A stretch of 64,000 nt of DNA from positions 496,001 through 560,000 of the forward strand of contig CAVRLX010000003.1 in NCBI GenBank assembly GCA_963721725.1, read 5' to 3'. The translations under genes were made by a program, and so were the position numbers. This DNA comes from RI-153 sp963721725 (lineage in GTDB: Bacteria; Chloroflexota; Anaerolineae; Caldilineales; Caldilineaceae). The notes under the pieces were generated by a model, which was given only the letters and a program-made list of their open reading frames with translations, ran no database searches and was not told where the DNA came from. Shown piece after piece: positions 1 through 9,973 of the stretch (its first letter is position 1; every line of letters begins with the position of its first letter).

Positions 1-579
1 GCCCCAGGCCGCGCCGTAGACTCCCCAGACTGGCACAAACCAGAGCAAGCCCACAATCTGCCCCAGATCAATGGCAACGGTTCCCCAGGCCGGGGCCAAA
101 AAATGTTGGTGGGCATGGAGCAGGCTTGTGAAAATACTGCCCACGGCGATCAAAACGCTGGAAAAGAGCACGATGCGCATGAGATCCGCGGTGAGGATCT
201 GTTGCGCCGGTGAAAATTCGGGGACGAGTAAAACACGCACAAGCCAGGGCGCAAACCACGCCGCCACTAGACAGACAGCCCCCACCACGCCCAGCGTCAA
301 CGTAACCACGGTGCTTGCCATCTGCCGGGCGGCAGCCGGATCGGCGCGGGTGAGGACAGCGGAATAGACGGGGATCAGGGCGGCGGCCACGGCGCCGCCG
401 GCCAACATTGCCAGAAAAAGTTCGGGGAGTTGCATCGCCGCGGCGTAGGCATCGGCCTCTGGACCTGTACCAAAAACCGAGGTCATGAGCACTAGTTTGC
501 CGAAGCCCGTAAGCTTATTCAGCGCGAAAATGAGAATGACAAAAAGCGAGGATTGGACCAGATGACGGGTTCTCAACAT
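1..579 (-). CDS. murJ: MurJ/MviN lipid II flippase, N-terminal part
   Basis: Reading leftwards from an ATG at 579 the frame stays open to the window edge, about 193 codons, so only the N-terminal part is present. The protein starts MLRTRHLVQSSLF and has hydrophobic helices separated by the LNKLTGFGK and GTGPEADAY stretches typical of MurJ, followed by LAGGAVAAALIPVYS. MurJ is an inner-membrane flippase of the MOP superfamily that moves lipid II outward for peptidoglycan synthesis; the full protein usually has about 14 helices and over 500 residues. A purine-rich GAAGGGC lies just upstream of the start. It is divergent from the kaiC operon. A MurJ-like polysaccharide exporter of the same superfamily is a less likely alternative. 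Confidence 0.85.
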   Translation of the reverse strand, partial: MLRTRHLVQSSLFVILIFALNKLTGFGKLVLMTSVFGTGPEADAYAAAMQLPELFLAMLAGGAVAAALIPVYSAVLTRADPAAARQMASTVVTLTLGVVGAVCLVAAWFAPWLVRVLLVPEFSPAQQILTADLMRIVLFSSVLIAVGSIFTSLLHAHQHFLAPAWGTVAIDLGQIVGLLWFVPVWGVYGAAWG

Positions 580-607
580 AGCCCTTCACTGTATATAAAA
601 AGACAGA

Positions 608-699
608 GTAACGATGTAGGTGCGACGCACTCGCCACACAAGTTTTCACACCTAATCTACCCCTGGCGAGTGCGTCGCACCTTAGACCTGTATAGATAC
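608..699. repeat. Dispersed hairpin repeat, copy 1
   Basis: Perfect 19-bp inverted repeat: AGGTGCGACGCACTCGCCA at 618-636 and its reverse complement at 664-682, around a 27-nt loop. Outer ends are GTAACGAT (608-615) and a degenerate GTATAGATAC (690-699). It lies between the divergent murJ and kaiC genes. Related copies are at 49140-49232, 52573-52665 and about 59295-59383. It has no coding capacity and looks like a REP/MITE-type element. Confidence 0.85.
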
Positions 700-795
700 A
701 AGACAGATTCGATACTCAGAGATTGTATCATAGGGAATCAGCAACAGAGGTAAAGCAAGTAGGTTATGGGATTCCATATAGGATATTTCTTACGC

Positions 796-801
796 TATAA
801 T
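796..801 (+). promoter_or_regulatory. Possible -10 box of the kai operon
   Basis: A perfect TATAAT lies 69 bp before the kaiC start in an AT-rich stretch. The expected -35 position (about 773-778) holds TCCATA, a poor match, so the assignment rests on the -10 hexamer alone. The remainder of 700-869 shows nothing else recognisable. Confidence 0.4.
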
Positions 802-869
802 AAAAAGATAGGCAATAAATTATACATTATTTTATTTTTACTAAAACAATACTTGGACAGGATGATGGG

Positions 870-2573
870 ATGAGTGAAGGGTCTGATTGGAGCATCCACA
901 AAGTACCCACGGGCATTGAGGGGCTGGACGATATTACGAATGGAGGATTTCCGCATGGCCGCAACACATTGATCATGGGTGGGCCAGGCGCAGGCAAGAC
1001 GGTGCTGGCGTTGCAAACGCTGGTGAATGGGGCACGTTTCCAAGGTGAACCTGGGATCTTTGTCGCCTTTGAAGAAAATTCCCGCCGTGTGATCGCCAAC
1101 GCGGCTACCTTTGGCTGGGATTTACTTGAGTTGGAAAAAAAACATCTCTTCTTTCTAGACGCTCAGATCATGCCAGACGTGGTGGCGGCTGGGGAGTTTG
1201 ATATTCAAGGGATTTTGGCGACCCTGGGGGCCAAGGCGGAGCAGATGGGAGCGCGCCGGATTGTTTTCGATTCCATCGACGTTTTGCTGGCGTTACTACG
1301 CGACCCTGTGGCGGAGCAGCGCGAAATGTTGCGGTTGCATCATTGGCTTGCCAAATATGAGCTTACGGGGATTGTGACCACAAAAACACGCTCGGCGGCA
1401 ATTTTTAACAATGAGCTAATCGGGTTTCATCAATACGATTTTCTCCAGTTTATGGCGGATTGTGTGGTGCAATTGACCCACCGCGTGCAAGACCATGTCT
1501 CACAGCGATACTTACGCGTGCTCAAGTATCGTGGGTCGGGCTTTGCCGAGAATGAAGTGCCTATTTTGATTGGGCATCAAGGGTTTGAAGTTGCCAGCAT
1601 TGGCAGTATGGATTTTGACTACCCTGTCTCCAACGAGCGCATCTCCAGTGGGGTGGCTGAATTGGACGAGATGTTGGTGGGCGGCTTCTATCGCGGCACG
1701 TCAATTTTGATCACAGGCGCGCCAGGGACGGCAAAATCGACGATTTCCGGTTCGTTTGCTGCGGCCACCTGTGCCCGCGGCGAACGTGCGCTCTATATTA
1801 GCTTTGACGAAGGCGCCAATGAGATCATGCGTAACCTGGCTTCGGTCAACATCCAGCTAGAAGCGTTTCGGGATCAGGGACTGTTGCTTATGATTTCTGC
1901 TCGGTCCGAAGCACGCAGTTCGGAAGAGCACCTGATCCAGATTAGGCGTTTGATCGATGAGCACAACCCACAAATGCTGATTATTGACCCTATGTCGGCG
2001 ATTGTACGCAGCGGCGGTGAGGTGGAAACTCGCCAGATCACACAGCGACTGATCTACCATACCAAGCTTAAGGGCATCACCACGGTCTGCACCAGCCTAC
2101 TCGACGAAGTATCTAATATGGGCGAGGCTTCACGTATGCAGATTTCGACAATTGCCGACGGGTGGATGCATCTTTCCTATATGATCCACGGCGGGGAACG
2201 CAACCGGGCGCTAACTGTGATCAAGGCGCGCGGGATTGCCCACACCGATCAGGTGCGCGAACTGATTCTGAGCGACGCCGGCATCCGGCTGGCCGAGGTC
2301 TACACGGCAGGCGGCGAAGTGTTAATGGGCACATTGCGGTGGGAGAAAGAAGAGCGAGAACGACAGGATGCACGTCTGAACCAGTTCCGCAGCCAGCAAA
2401 AACAACGGGAATTGCGTGCCTCCGAGGCGGCAATTCAGGCTCGGATCGAAGCCTTGAAGGCCGAGTTGGCGGTGCATCAGTCGGAGATCGGCCAACTGAG
2501 CGAAGAACAAAGGTACGTGCAGACAGAGCGTGTCAATACCGCAGAAAAACTGCGGCAATTGCGTGGAGATTAA
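870..2573 (+). CDS. kaiC: KaiC-family circadian clock ATPase with C-terminal coiled coil
   Basis: 567 residues with two RecA-like KaiC domains. CI has Walker A GGPGAGKT at 37-44 and the catalytic Glu pair E68-E69 in FVAFEEN. CII has Walker A GAPGTAKS at 283-290. The CII autophosphorylation site is kept as IST (S426, T427) in MQISTIAD, matching the Ser431/Thr432 pair of the cyanobacterial protein, so autokinase activity is plausible. It is longer than the usual 519 residues: from about 480 onward there is a charged, heptad-rich, probably coiled-coil tail. The first gene of a kaiC-kaiB-hybrid kinase operon; no kaiA is present. In non-cyanobacteria such KaiC proteins may act as hourglass timers or stress regulators rather than true clocks. 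Confidence 0.93.
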   Translation: MSEGSDWSIHKVPTGIEGLDDITNGGFPHGRNTLIMGGPGAGKTVLALQTLVNGARFQGEPGIFVAFEENSRRVIANAATFGWDLLELEKKHLFFLDAQIMPDVVAAGEFDIQGILATLGAKAEQMGARRIVFDSIDVLLALLRDPVAEQREMLRLHHWLAKYELTGIVTTKTRSAAIFNNELIGFHQYDFLQFMADCVVQLTHRVQDHVSQRYLRVLKYRGSGFAENEVPILIGHQGFEVASIGSMDFDYPVSNERISSGVAELDEMLVGGFYRGTSILITGAPGTAKSTISGSFAAATCARGERALYISFDEGANEIMRNLASVNIQLEAFRDQGLLLMISARSEARSSEEHLIQIRRLIDEHNPQMLIIDPMSAIVRSGGEVETRQITQRLIYHTKLKGITTVCTSLLDEVSNMGEASRMQISTIADGWMHLSYMIHGGERNRALTVIKARGIAHTDQVRELILSDAGIRLAEVYTAGGEVLMGTLRWEKEERERQDARLNQFRSQQKQRELRASEAAIQARIEALKAELAVHQSEIGQLSEEQRYVQTERVNTAEKLRQLRGD

Positions 2574-2585
2574 GTGGAGATTAAC

Positions 2586-2864
2586 ATGATATCCGATTCT
2601 ACGATCCAGTTGCGGCTGTATGTGGCTGGGAATGCGCCAAATTCGCTGCGAGCTATTAAGAATCTTAACCAACTTTGTACGGAGAGTATGAGGCAACCCT
2701 ATCAGATTGAAGTCATTGATGTGTTGACCCATACTAGCCAGGCGTTGGCCGATGGCGTATTGGTCACACCGACCCTGTTGCGCGTCTCCCCGATCCCGGT
2801 TGTGCATATTATTGGGGATCTTAGCCAGACAACGCAGGTTCTTTCTGTGCTGAATCTGATCTAG
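2586..2864 (+). CDS. kaiB: KaiB-family clock protein
   Basis: About 92 residues, the usual KaiB length. The motifs LRLYVAGNAPNS, IEVIDVL, VTPTLLRVSP and IIGDLS follow the KaiB family closely. KaiB binds the CI ring of phosphorylated KaiC and switches fold while doing so. A GTG directly after the kaiC stop could also start the frame at 2574, but GGAG at 2576-2579 sits 6 nt before the ATG at 2586, which I prefer. The gene is 12 nt behind kaiC and 16 nt ahead of the hybrid kinase, so all three are likely co-transcribed. Confidence 0.9.
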   Translation: MISDSTIQLRLYVAGNAPNSLRAIKNLNQLCTESMRQPYQIEVIDVLTHTSQALADGVLVTPTLLRVSPIPVVHIIGDLSQTTQVLSVLNLI

Positions 2865-2880
2865 GGGTAATAAACAGTTG

Positions 2881-5800
2881 ATGAAAAATACCAACCATTC
2901 ACGATTACCCGTGCGTGAATCACCCACAAAGACGCCTCTGAGCATTGAAGTGCTCACCCAGCAGTTGACCGAAACCGCGGCGCTGATTGAAACGCTGAGC
3001 GGTGGGGCGATTGATGCAATTGTCCAGCCAGAAGAGGGGCATGTCTTTTTATTGCATCAGGCCCAGCAAGCGCTTCAGATCAGCGAACGGCAATTCCGGG
3101 CTGTCTTTGAAAACGCGATGGATGCCATGATTATTGCCGACGACAGCGGCTATTACATTGATGTGAATGCTGCGGCCTGTGAGCTTTTCGGCCTCTCTAG
3201 CGAACAACTTCTGGGCAAGCGTGCTGTGGATTTTACTGTGCCCGCCCATGAAGCGGAAAAAGCCTGGGAGAAACTTCAAGAGAATCGTTTCATGCGCGGA
3301 GAATTTCTGCTGCGGCGACCCGATGGCGCGATTGTGGAGACCGAATTTTCGGCGACGCCCGACTTTTTGCCCGGTCGCCATCTTTCCGTGTTCCGCGATG
3401 TGACCATTCGCAAGGAGAGCGAACGCCAATTGCAAGCGAATCATCAGCGCGAACAAGCTTTCTCGCGCCAGCTTGCCACGCTGTTGGATGTGAGCAACAA
3501 ATTGGCGCTGGCCCCCACTTTTGATGAATTGACTCGACAGGCGGTAGAGTATGGCGCAACGCTGGTGGGCTTTGAACGGATAGGCATCTGGTTTTTGGAA
3601 GCAGGGGGCATGATCCGCGGCTCCTATGGCATTGACGAAACCGGCGCGATCCGCGATGAACGGGCAGAATGTCATCCGCTGGAAACGCATACCGATCTGG
3701 CTGCATCTCCTCAATGGGCAGGTTCGGCAGATGCAGGCCAAGGATGTGCCTCTCTTCAACCACCGCCACGAGCCGATTGGCTGCGGCAGCATTCTCTACA
3801 CAGCGCTCTATCAGCAAGACGAGATCATCGGCGTTATTAGCACCGACAATGCCCTGACAGGCAAGCCTTTTACTGACCAACAGTGCGAACTTTTGCGCCT
3901 GTTTGCCAACACCCTCAGTCATCTTTGCATCCTGAAGCGTACTGAAGGCCAACTGCGCGCCACCACCTCGACCCTGGAAACGTTGATCCATACAGCCCCC
4001 TCGGCCATCATCACCGCCGATCAAAACCTTACCGTCACCATGTGGAATGCAACGGCAGAGCGCATTTTTGGCTGGACCGAGGCCGACATCATCGGCCAGT
4101 CGCTGCCCACCTCGGCGGACGGTGAGCTTGATCCCGTCCACCGGTGGATGCGCCAAAGCATGACTGGCGAGATCGCAGCGCCCACAGAATTACTGTGGCG
4201 ACGACAGGATGACACCACCGTGGAGATCAACTTGGCGGCGGCTCCCCTGCGTAACGCCGCCGGGGCGATCCACGGCAGCATTGCGGTGATCACAGACATC
4301 ACCGAACGCAAACGTATTCAACGCCAGCGCGAAGCTGTGGCTGAAATTGCCCTCAGGTTACGCACAGCCCAGACCGCCGACGAGATCATCCGGCTGATCT
4401 TGACCGAATTAATGGGGCTTTTCCAGGCGGATGCGGCTGCGCTCTGTCTGAAGGATGCGGTTAGCGGGGAGACTGTGACAAAACTGGGGTTGGGGCAGAT
4501 GGCAGTGACAACAGGTCTGCGGACTCCAGCCAAGCAGGGCATTGTGGGGCAAGTAATTGACACGGGCAAGCTATACATCACCGAAAATATTTATAGCGAA
4601 CCTAATTTTCTGCGCTTGCCGTTTGCCCATGTCCCGCCCATTCAGCTGCATTTGCCATTAATTCTGGAAGGGGCTAGCAATGGGGCAGTGATAATAGGTC
4701 GCCATAAGCACCCATTTCGCAGCGAAGAGGTTGAGTTGATGACCGCGGTGGCGGATCTGGCTGCCACGGCCATTCACCGTTCCCTCTTGCATGAGCAGAT
4801 CCAACAAAATCTCCACAAAACCAATGCCCTCTATACCTATGCCCAACGCTTGATCAATACAACGGCACTGCCAGAGTTAATGCACGCCATTGTGGATGGC
4901 ACGGCGGCGGCCCTGCCTGCGGACAGGGTGTCGTTGGTGCTCTTTGATCTGGAAACGCGTCAGATTCGGGAATTTGTGGTGGGGGGGAACCGAAGCTACC
5001 CGCAGGTTATCGGTACATTCGACGATCTGTGGGAAGGGCTGGCGGGCTGGGTGATCCGCAACCGCCAGGCTACGATCTCTCCCGATACAGAACCCGATGC
5101 GCGCGAAAGCGAAAAGATCCGTCAGATTCGCCAAACCCTAGAGATAGGCTCGACGATGCTGGCCCCAGTACAGGTGCACAACCAGATTTTGGGGACATTG
5201 ACGGCCAACAACACGCGCAAAGGGCCAGCCTTTAGCCAGGAAGATCTGGCCCTGCTGGAGGCGATTGCCAACCAAGCGGCGATTGCCATTGAAAACGCCC
5301 ACCTTCTGCAACAAATTCAAATCCAGGCCGAGCAGATGCAACGCTTGATGGACGCCGTCCCCGATGGGCTGGTCTTGCTGGATTGGGAGGGGAAGATCCA
5401 GTTTACAAACCCAGCGGCGCGCCTTCATTTGCAGGTTTTGGGCAAAACGGATCAAGACGAGCGACTGAGCCATCTCAACGGTCTGCCATTGGCCGATTTC
5501 TTGACGCGCGACGGTGAAGCGCCGATGTATGAATTAAGCGTGGGCCATCCGCCCTCGGTTTATGAGATTCAAATTCACCCCATGGAGACGGGTCGCCAAC
5601 CAGAGGGGTGGGTGTTAGTTTCGCACGATGCCACCCAGGAGAAAGAACGTCAACAGCGCGCACTACAACAAGGTCAACTGGCGGCGGTGGGTCAACTGGC
5701 AGCGGGCGTGGCCCACGACTTTAACAACATTGTTGGGGCGATTATGATCTATACGCAGTTGCTGCAAAACACGACCAGCCTTTCTGGCAAGGATCGCGAA

Positions 5801-6796
5801 CGCACGCAGATGATCCATCAACAGGCACACCATGCCGCCGAGTTGGTGCGCCAATTGCTTGATTTTAGCCGCAACGCGGTCATCGAACGTACGTCCATTA
5901 ATTTTGTACCCTTTTGCAAAGAGATGATCAAATTACTCGACCGCACCCTGCCCGGATCGATTCAGATGGAGTTTAGCCACACCAGAAACGAATTTATGGT
6001 GAACGCTGATGCGACACGGCTGCAACAGGTCATGATCAATCTAATCCTCAACGCACGGGATGCCATGCCAAAGGGGGGAAGGATTTTGATTGCCTTAGAC
6101 GCAGTGGAGGTGAGGGCTGATCAGCCGGGACCATTGGCAGAAATGAATGCAGGCCCCTGGCTCCAATTACAACTGAGCGACACTGGCACTGGCATTGATG
6201 AGCAGACCCTCACCCGCATCTTTGAACCCTTTTTTACCACCAAAGAGCAGGGCAAAGGCACTGGCTTGGGACTCGCCCAGGTCTACGGCATTATCAAACA
6301 GCACGACGGTCACATTGGTGTGGAAAGTACGTTGGGCCTGGGTACAACTTTCACGCTCTATCTTCCGCTTGATGTGGCAGCCATCGAGAGTCTCCAAACC
6401 GAAGCAGCACCTACGGCCAAAACTATCTCTACTTCTGTCTTGGTGGTGGAGGACAACGCCCCCATTCGCAATGCGCTTGAGGATTTTCTGGAGTTAAACG
6501 GCTACGAGGTTTTCACCGCGGGGACAGGAACAGAGGCGCTGGCCTTGCTCGCCGGGCGAACCGAACCTATCGGCCTTGTGATCAGCGATATAAGCATGCC
6601 GGGGATGAGCGGAACCGATCTCTTCCGGCATCTGATCCGCAGTTATCCCGGTTTAAAAATGATGATTATGACCGGCTATCCTCTGGAAAATCAAGGGCGC
6701 GGGCTGCTGGAAGAGGGGATTGTCGATTGGATTCAGAAACCGTTTGGCATGGATGATCTGCTGCACAAGATCGAGCGAGCGGTGGAAGAAGGGTGA
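2881..6796 (+). CDS. Hybrid sensor histidine kinase (PAS/GAF, HisKA, HATPase, receiver), one frameshift
   Basis: Two overlapping frames (2881-3840 and to 6796) are one gene. The first frame ends inside a GAF domain that continues in the second; removing one T at 3706 restores ACHPLET...DLAALLNGQVRQ without a gap, giving about 1304 residues. Domain order: PAS, GAF, PAS, GAF, GAF, PAS, then a HisKA H-box with VAHDFNN (His codon 5714-5716), the N box NARDAMPKGG, the G boxes DTGTGI and GKGTGLGLAQ, and a C-terminal receiver with phospho-acceptor Asp in ISDISMPG (codon 6587-6589). No transmembrane segment is visible, so it is cytoplasmic. It sits behind kaiB and could be an output or input kinase of the KaiBC pair, but it lacks the KaiB-like sensor domain of SasA. 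A TTG at 2878 is an alternative start. Confidence 0.85.
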
Positions 6797-6880
6797 AGCG
6801 AGAAGGGGAAGCGAGAAGGGTGACGGGTAAAGGGTGAAACATGGCAGGCTTTTATACTTCACCCTTCACCCTTCTTTTTG
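6787..6880. terminator. Inverted repeat between convergent genes, probable bidirectional terminator
   Basis: AAGGGTGAA-type words at 6787-6838 pair with TTCACCCTT-type words at 6857-6873, followed by a T run at 6874-6879. The stop codons of both convergent genes (TGA at 6794-6796 and TGA at 6868-6866 on the other strand) lie inside the repeated AAGGGTGA word. Confidence 0.6.
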
Positions 6881-7780
6881 GGCGAAGGCGAGAAGATGGC
6901 GCACGGCCCAGGCATAGGTGCGGGGATCGAAGGTTTTACAGTCGGAGAAGCGCAGACAGTAGTAAATCAGATACAGATCGATCCGTTCAAACACGGCCTC
7001 GCCATAGCGGGCGGCGATCTCTCCGCGCAGGAACTCTCTATCCTCGGCCCGCCAATAGTCGAAGGCATCGCCAAAATAGAGCGCGCCGGCCAGATCCATG
7101 CCCGGATCGCCGATCATGGTGAGCGGGCTAAAATCGATTACCGCGGTTAATCGTCCTTCAACATCCGCCAACACATTGCCAAAGAAATAATCTCCGTGGA
7201 TCAACTGCCGGGCCGGTTCCTCCAGCCGCGCAATTTGCCCCCAGTACCTTTCTAACAGTCGATCAATCATCGGCACGTCGGCCACTAAATCCGTGTACGA
7301 AGTTAGCAGCGTAGTGTGGATGCGCGCGGCCAAAAAGCCGCGCCAGCTTTGTGCCTGCACGCGCCAGCGTTGGCCCAGCACCTCGCCGTAAGGCTGATCA
7401 GGCAACATGATGGCATGGAGCGGCAGCAGCGCATCCAAAAACGAACGCAGACTCGCTTGCCGTTGGCGTTGGGAAAGCGCTGCGAAGGACTGCGCCAGTT
7501 CCGCGCCGGGCAAGCGCCGCTCGATTACATAGCCTACACCCTCACGTTGGCCGAATTCGTCAATGCGCGGGACGGGATAGGGCAGATCGTAGCCGTTCAG
7601 GGTTGTGTAAAAATGCTGCAATTCGGCCTGATAGTCGGCATCCAGCGGGCCAAAATAGAGCTTCAACGCGCGCGCTGCGTCCAGTGCATAGACGGCAGAA
7701 GTCATGCCCTGGCCGAGCAGATCCGACGCGCTGAGATTCCATTGGGATAAAAGGTGGGGGGGATGGATGGGCATAGGCAA
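6866..7780 (-). CDS. Aminoglycoside phosphotransferase (APH)-fold kinase
   Basis: 304 residues with the APH/choline kinase fold. Visible motifs are the catalytic loop LIHGDYFFGN (Brenner motif HxDxxxxN), the metal-binding VIDFSPLTMIGDPGMDLA, and the N-lobe Lys in RALKLYFG. Such proteins transfer phosphate from ATP to small molecules, from aminoglycosides to homoserine, fructosamine or methylthioribose; the substrate cannot be told from the sequence, and a resistance role should not be assumed. It ends convergently against the hybrid kinase. The gap to the thioredoxin gene upstream (7781-7842) is short, so they may be co-transcribed. Confidence 0.75.
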   Translation of the reverse strand: MPMPIHPPHLLSQWNLSASDLLGQGMTSAVYALDAARALKLYFGPLDADYQAELQHFYTTLNGYDLPYPVPRIDEFGQREGVGYVIERRLPGAELAQSFAALSQRQRQASLRSFLDALLPLHAIMLPDQPYGEVLGQRWRVQAQSWRGFLAARIHTTLLTSYTDLVADVPMIDRLLERYWGQIARLEEPARQLIHGDYFFGNVLADVEGRLTAVIDFSPLTMIGDPGMDLAGALYFGDAFDYWRAEDREFLRGEIAARYGEAVFERIDLYLIYYCLRFSDCKTFDPRTYAWAVRHLLAFAQKEG

Positions 7781-7842
7781 TTGGGTGATTGGGCGATTTG
7801 GCGAGTGGACAAAAGCGGCACACTCCGCACTCGCTGGGCTTT

Positions 7843-8367
7843 TTAGGGCAAGATGCGCTCCAAGCCTTCGGCGAAGATAGCGCTGTTAAGTTGGCCGGGG
7901 TAAATATAGCGAATGACGCCGTCGCTGTCGACAAAAAAGGTGGTGGGCAGCCCACGCACGTTGTAGGTTGTCGATACACTGCGATCCTGATCCAGCGCGA
8001 TGGGAAAGGTGATGCCCAACTCTGCCACAAAGGGCGCAACCTGGGCGGGCGTCTCGCCCACATCCACACCCAGCAGCGTAACACGGTCGCCGTAACGTTG
8101 CCAAGCGGCTTGGAGCATGGGCATCTCTTCACGGCAGGGCGCGCACCATGTTGCCCAGAAGTTGATCACCAGGGGCCGCCCGTGCAGTTCCGCCGTCGAG
8201 AGAGATCCCTCGGCCAGCCCCAGCAGATCAAAGGGAGGCAATGGATAGTTGAGCGCTGGCTGTGGCGTGCGCGCCGCCTGTTGCGCGTCGACAGGCACAC
8301 GCGTCCACCACAGCCAGGGCAGACCGAATAGAAGAATTGCAACAAACAAACCGTGCCAGCGATTCAT
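7843..8367 (-). CDS. TlpA/ResA-like membrane-anchored thioredoxin
   Basis: 174 residues from the ATG at 8367. A hydrophobic N-terminal segment (FVAILLFGLPWLWW) acts as signal anchor. The thioredoxin-like domain has the redox motif WCAPC in FWATWCAPCREEMP and the cis-Pro loop GLPTTFFVD. Proteins of this type are extracytoplasmic thiol-disulfide reductases, often serving cytochrome c maturation or oxidative-stress repair; none of those partners is nearby. The open frame runs further upstream into gnd, but that extension has no family similarity, so the start at the signal anchor is chosen. Confidence 0.85.
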   Translation of the reverse strand: MNRWHGLFVAILLFGLPWLWWTRVPVDAQQAARTPQPALNYPLPPFDLLGLAEGSLSTAELHGRPLVINFWATWCAPCREEMPMLQAAWQRYGDRVTLLGVDVGETPAQVAPFVAELGITFPIALDQDRSVSTTYNVRGLPTTFFVDSDGVIRYIYPGQLNSAIFAEGLERILP

Positions 8368-8431
8368 AATGCGTGTTGCGTACTCCGTGTTGCGTACTCC
8401 GTGTTCCAGAAATACGAGATACGCAGTACCC
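8368..8431. repeat. Imperfect intergenic repeat with iterated word
   Basis: Two direct copies of GTGTTGCGTACTCC-like sequence are followed by a partly complementary TACGAGATACGCAGTAC. It fills the whole 64-bp gap between gnd and the thioredoxin gene and resembles the other word-built inverted repeats in this window. Confidence 0.5.
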
Positions 8432-9847
8432 TTATCCTTCCCACTGTGTGTGAAACGTGCCAGCGCGATCCGTGCGCTCATAGGTGTGTGCGCCGAAGAA
8501 ATCGCGTTGGGCCTGTAACAGATTGGCAGGCAGATAGGCGCTGCGGTAGCTGTCATAATAGGCCAGGCTGGCGCTGAAGGCCGGCACCGGAATGCCCTTG
8601 CCCACGGCCAATTGCACAACTTTGCGCCACGCCGGCAGACGTGCGCCCACGGCCACGCGGAAATCATCATCCAAGAGCAGATTGGTCAGGGTGGGGTTGC
8701 GCTCAAAGGCATCGGTGATGTCGTTGAGGAAGCGGGCGCGGATGATACACCCGGCGCGCCAGATGGCGGCGATTTCGCCCAGGTTGAGATCATAGGTATA
8801 GTCGGCGCTTGCCATGCGCAACAGGGCCATGCCCTGGGCATAGGCGCTAATTTTGCTGGCATAGAGCGCGTCGCGCACAGCATCAATTAAGGTCTGGCGG
8901 TCGCCGGTATAGTCGCCGCCGTCGGGGCCGGGCAGCAATTTGGCGGCTTCCACGCGCTCGGCTTTCAACGACGAGATAATGCGCGAGGTCACGGCGGTAT
9001 TGATGGTGGGGATAGGCGCGCCCACATCCAGCGCATTCTGGCTGGTCCATTTGCCGGTTCCCTTTTGGGCGGCTTTGTCCAACACCAGATCGACCAACGG
9101 CTGGCCGGTCTCCTCATCAATGTAGCGGAAAATTTTGCTCGTGATCTCGATGAGGTAGCTGTCCAGTTCGCCCTGATTCCAGGTCGTAAAGACCTCGGCC
9201 AGTTCAGCCGGGGTCAACCCCAATAGATCTTTGAGGATGTGATAGGCTTCGGCGATGAGCTGCATATCGCCATATTCAATGCCGTTGTGGACCATCTTGA
9301 CATAGTGCCCCGCGCCGCCTTTGCCCAGATAGGTGACGCACGGTTTGCCATCTTCGGGGGCTTTGGCGCTAATATCGCGCAACAGTGTCGAAACTGTCTC
9401 CCAACCGGCTTCGGGACCGCCGGGCATGATGCTCGGTCCCCACAGCGCGCCCTCTTCGCCACCGCTGACGCCCACGCCCATGTAGACCAGCCCTTTGGCT
9501 GTGAGATCGGTGTAGCGGCGTTCGGTGTCGGCAAAATAGCTGTTGCCGCCATCCATTACAATATCGCCTGCATCCAAGAGCGGGACCAAACTGTCGAGGA
9601 CGGCGTCCACTGGCCCACCAGCCTTGACCATAATCATCACCCGGCGCGGGCTTTCCAGGCTGTCCACTAACTCTTCCAGCGTTTCTGCCGCCACCAAACT
9701 GGCGTCCGGGTTCGCCTGTACAAATTCCGTCATAGTAGACGTTGTGCGGTTGTAAACAGCCACGGTGTATCCATTGCGGGCCATGTTCAGGACAAGATTC
9801 TGACCCATCACGGCCAGACCAATCAGTCCAATATCTGCCTTTTTCAT
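8432..9847 (-). CDS. gnd: 6-phosphogluconate dehydrogenase (decarboxylating)
   Basis: About 471 residues, the full length of the long 6PGDH class. The NADP-binding Rossmann motif is GLAVMGQNLVLNMA near the N-terminus. The signature IMPGGPEAGW and the catalytic region GAGHYVKMVHNGIEYGD follow, and the C-terminal substrate-binding helices are intact. It converts 6-phosphogluconate to ribulose 5-phosphate plus CO2 and NADPH in the cytoplasm. An in-frame ATG at 9874 would add nine residues; the ATG at 9847 (MKKADIGLIG) fits the family start better. Upstream lie two strong hairpins (9974-10081). Confidence 0.95.
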   Translation of the reverse strand: MKKADIGLIGLAVMGQNLVLNMARNGYTVAVYNRTTSTMTEFVQANPDASLVAAETLEELVDSLESPRRVMIMVKAGGPVDAVLDSLVPLLDAGDIVMDGGNSYFADTERRYTDLTAKGLVYMGVGVSGGEEGALWGPSIMPGGPEAGWETVSTLLRDISAKAPEDGKPCVTYLGKGGAGHYVKMVHNGIEYGDMQLIAEAYHILKDLLGLTPAELAEVFTTWNQGELDSYLIEITSKIFRYIDEETGQPLVDLVLDKAAQKGTGKWTSQNALDVGAPIPTINTAVTSRIISSLKAERVEAAKLLPGPDGGDYTGDRQTLIDAVRDALYASKISAYAQGMALLRMASADYTYDLNLGEIAAIWRAGCIIRARFLNDITDAFERNPTLTNLLLDDDFRVAVGARLPAWRKVVQLAVGKGIPVPAFSASLAYYDSYRSAYLPANLLQAQRDFFGAHTYERTDRAGTFHTQWEG

Positions 9848-9973
9848 CGGTTGCGTTCTCGCTTTCTGTGGCATTGAGGTTTGATGCGCTCCCAGTATAC
9901 CAGAAAAATCGTATACGCCACGATAGAGCAGAGCGTGATAGGGTGTAATTTAATTGGGGGCAGGCTATGTCGG

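Noticed and set aside
553..753. A 66-codon open frame, sharing the peptide RVRRTLDLYRY with a frame at 52507-52791
   Set aside because: Both frames run through copies of the same hairpin repeat; the shared peptide is only the translated repeat. No ribosome binding site or family similarity.
2881..3840. Programmed ribosomal frameshift in the kai-operon kinase
   Set aside because: No slippery heptamer or downstream structure at 3706, and many other genes in the window show the same kind of break; an indel error explains all.
6866..7780. Antibiotic resistance gene
   Set aside because: The APH fold is shared by many metabolic kinases; nothing here points to an aminoglycoside substrate.
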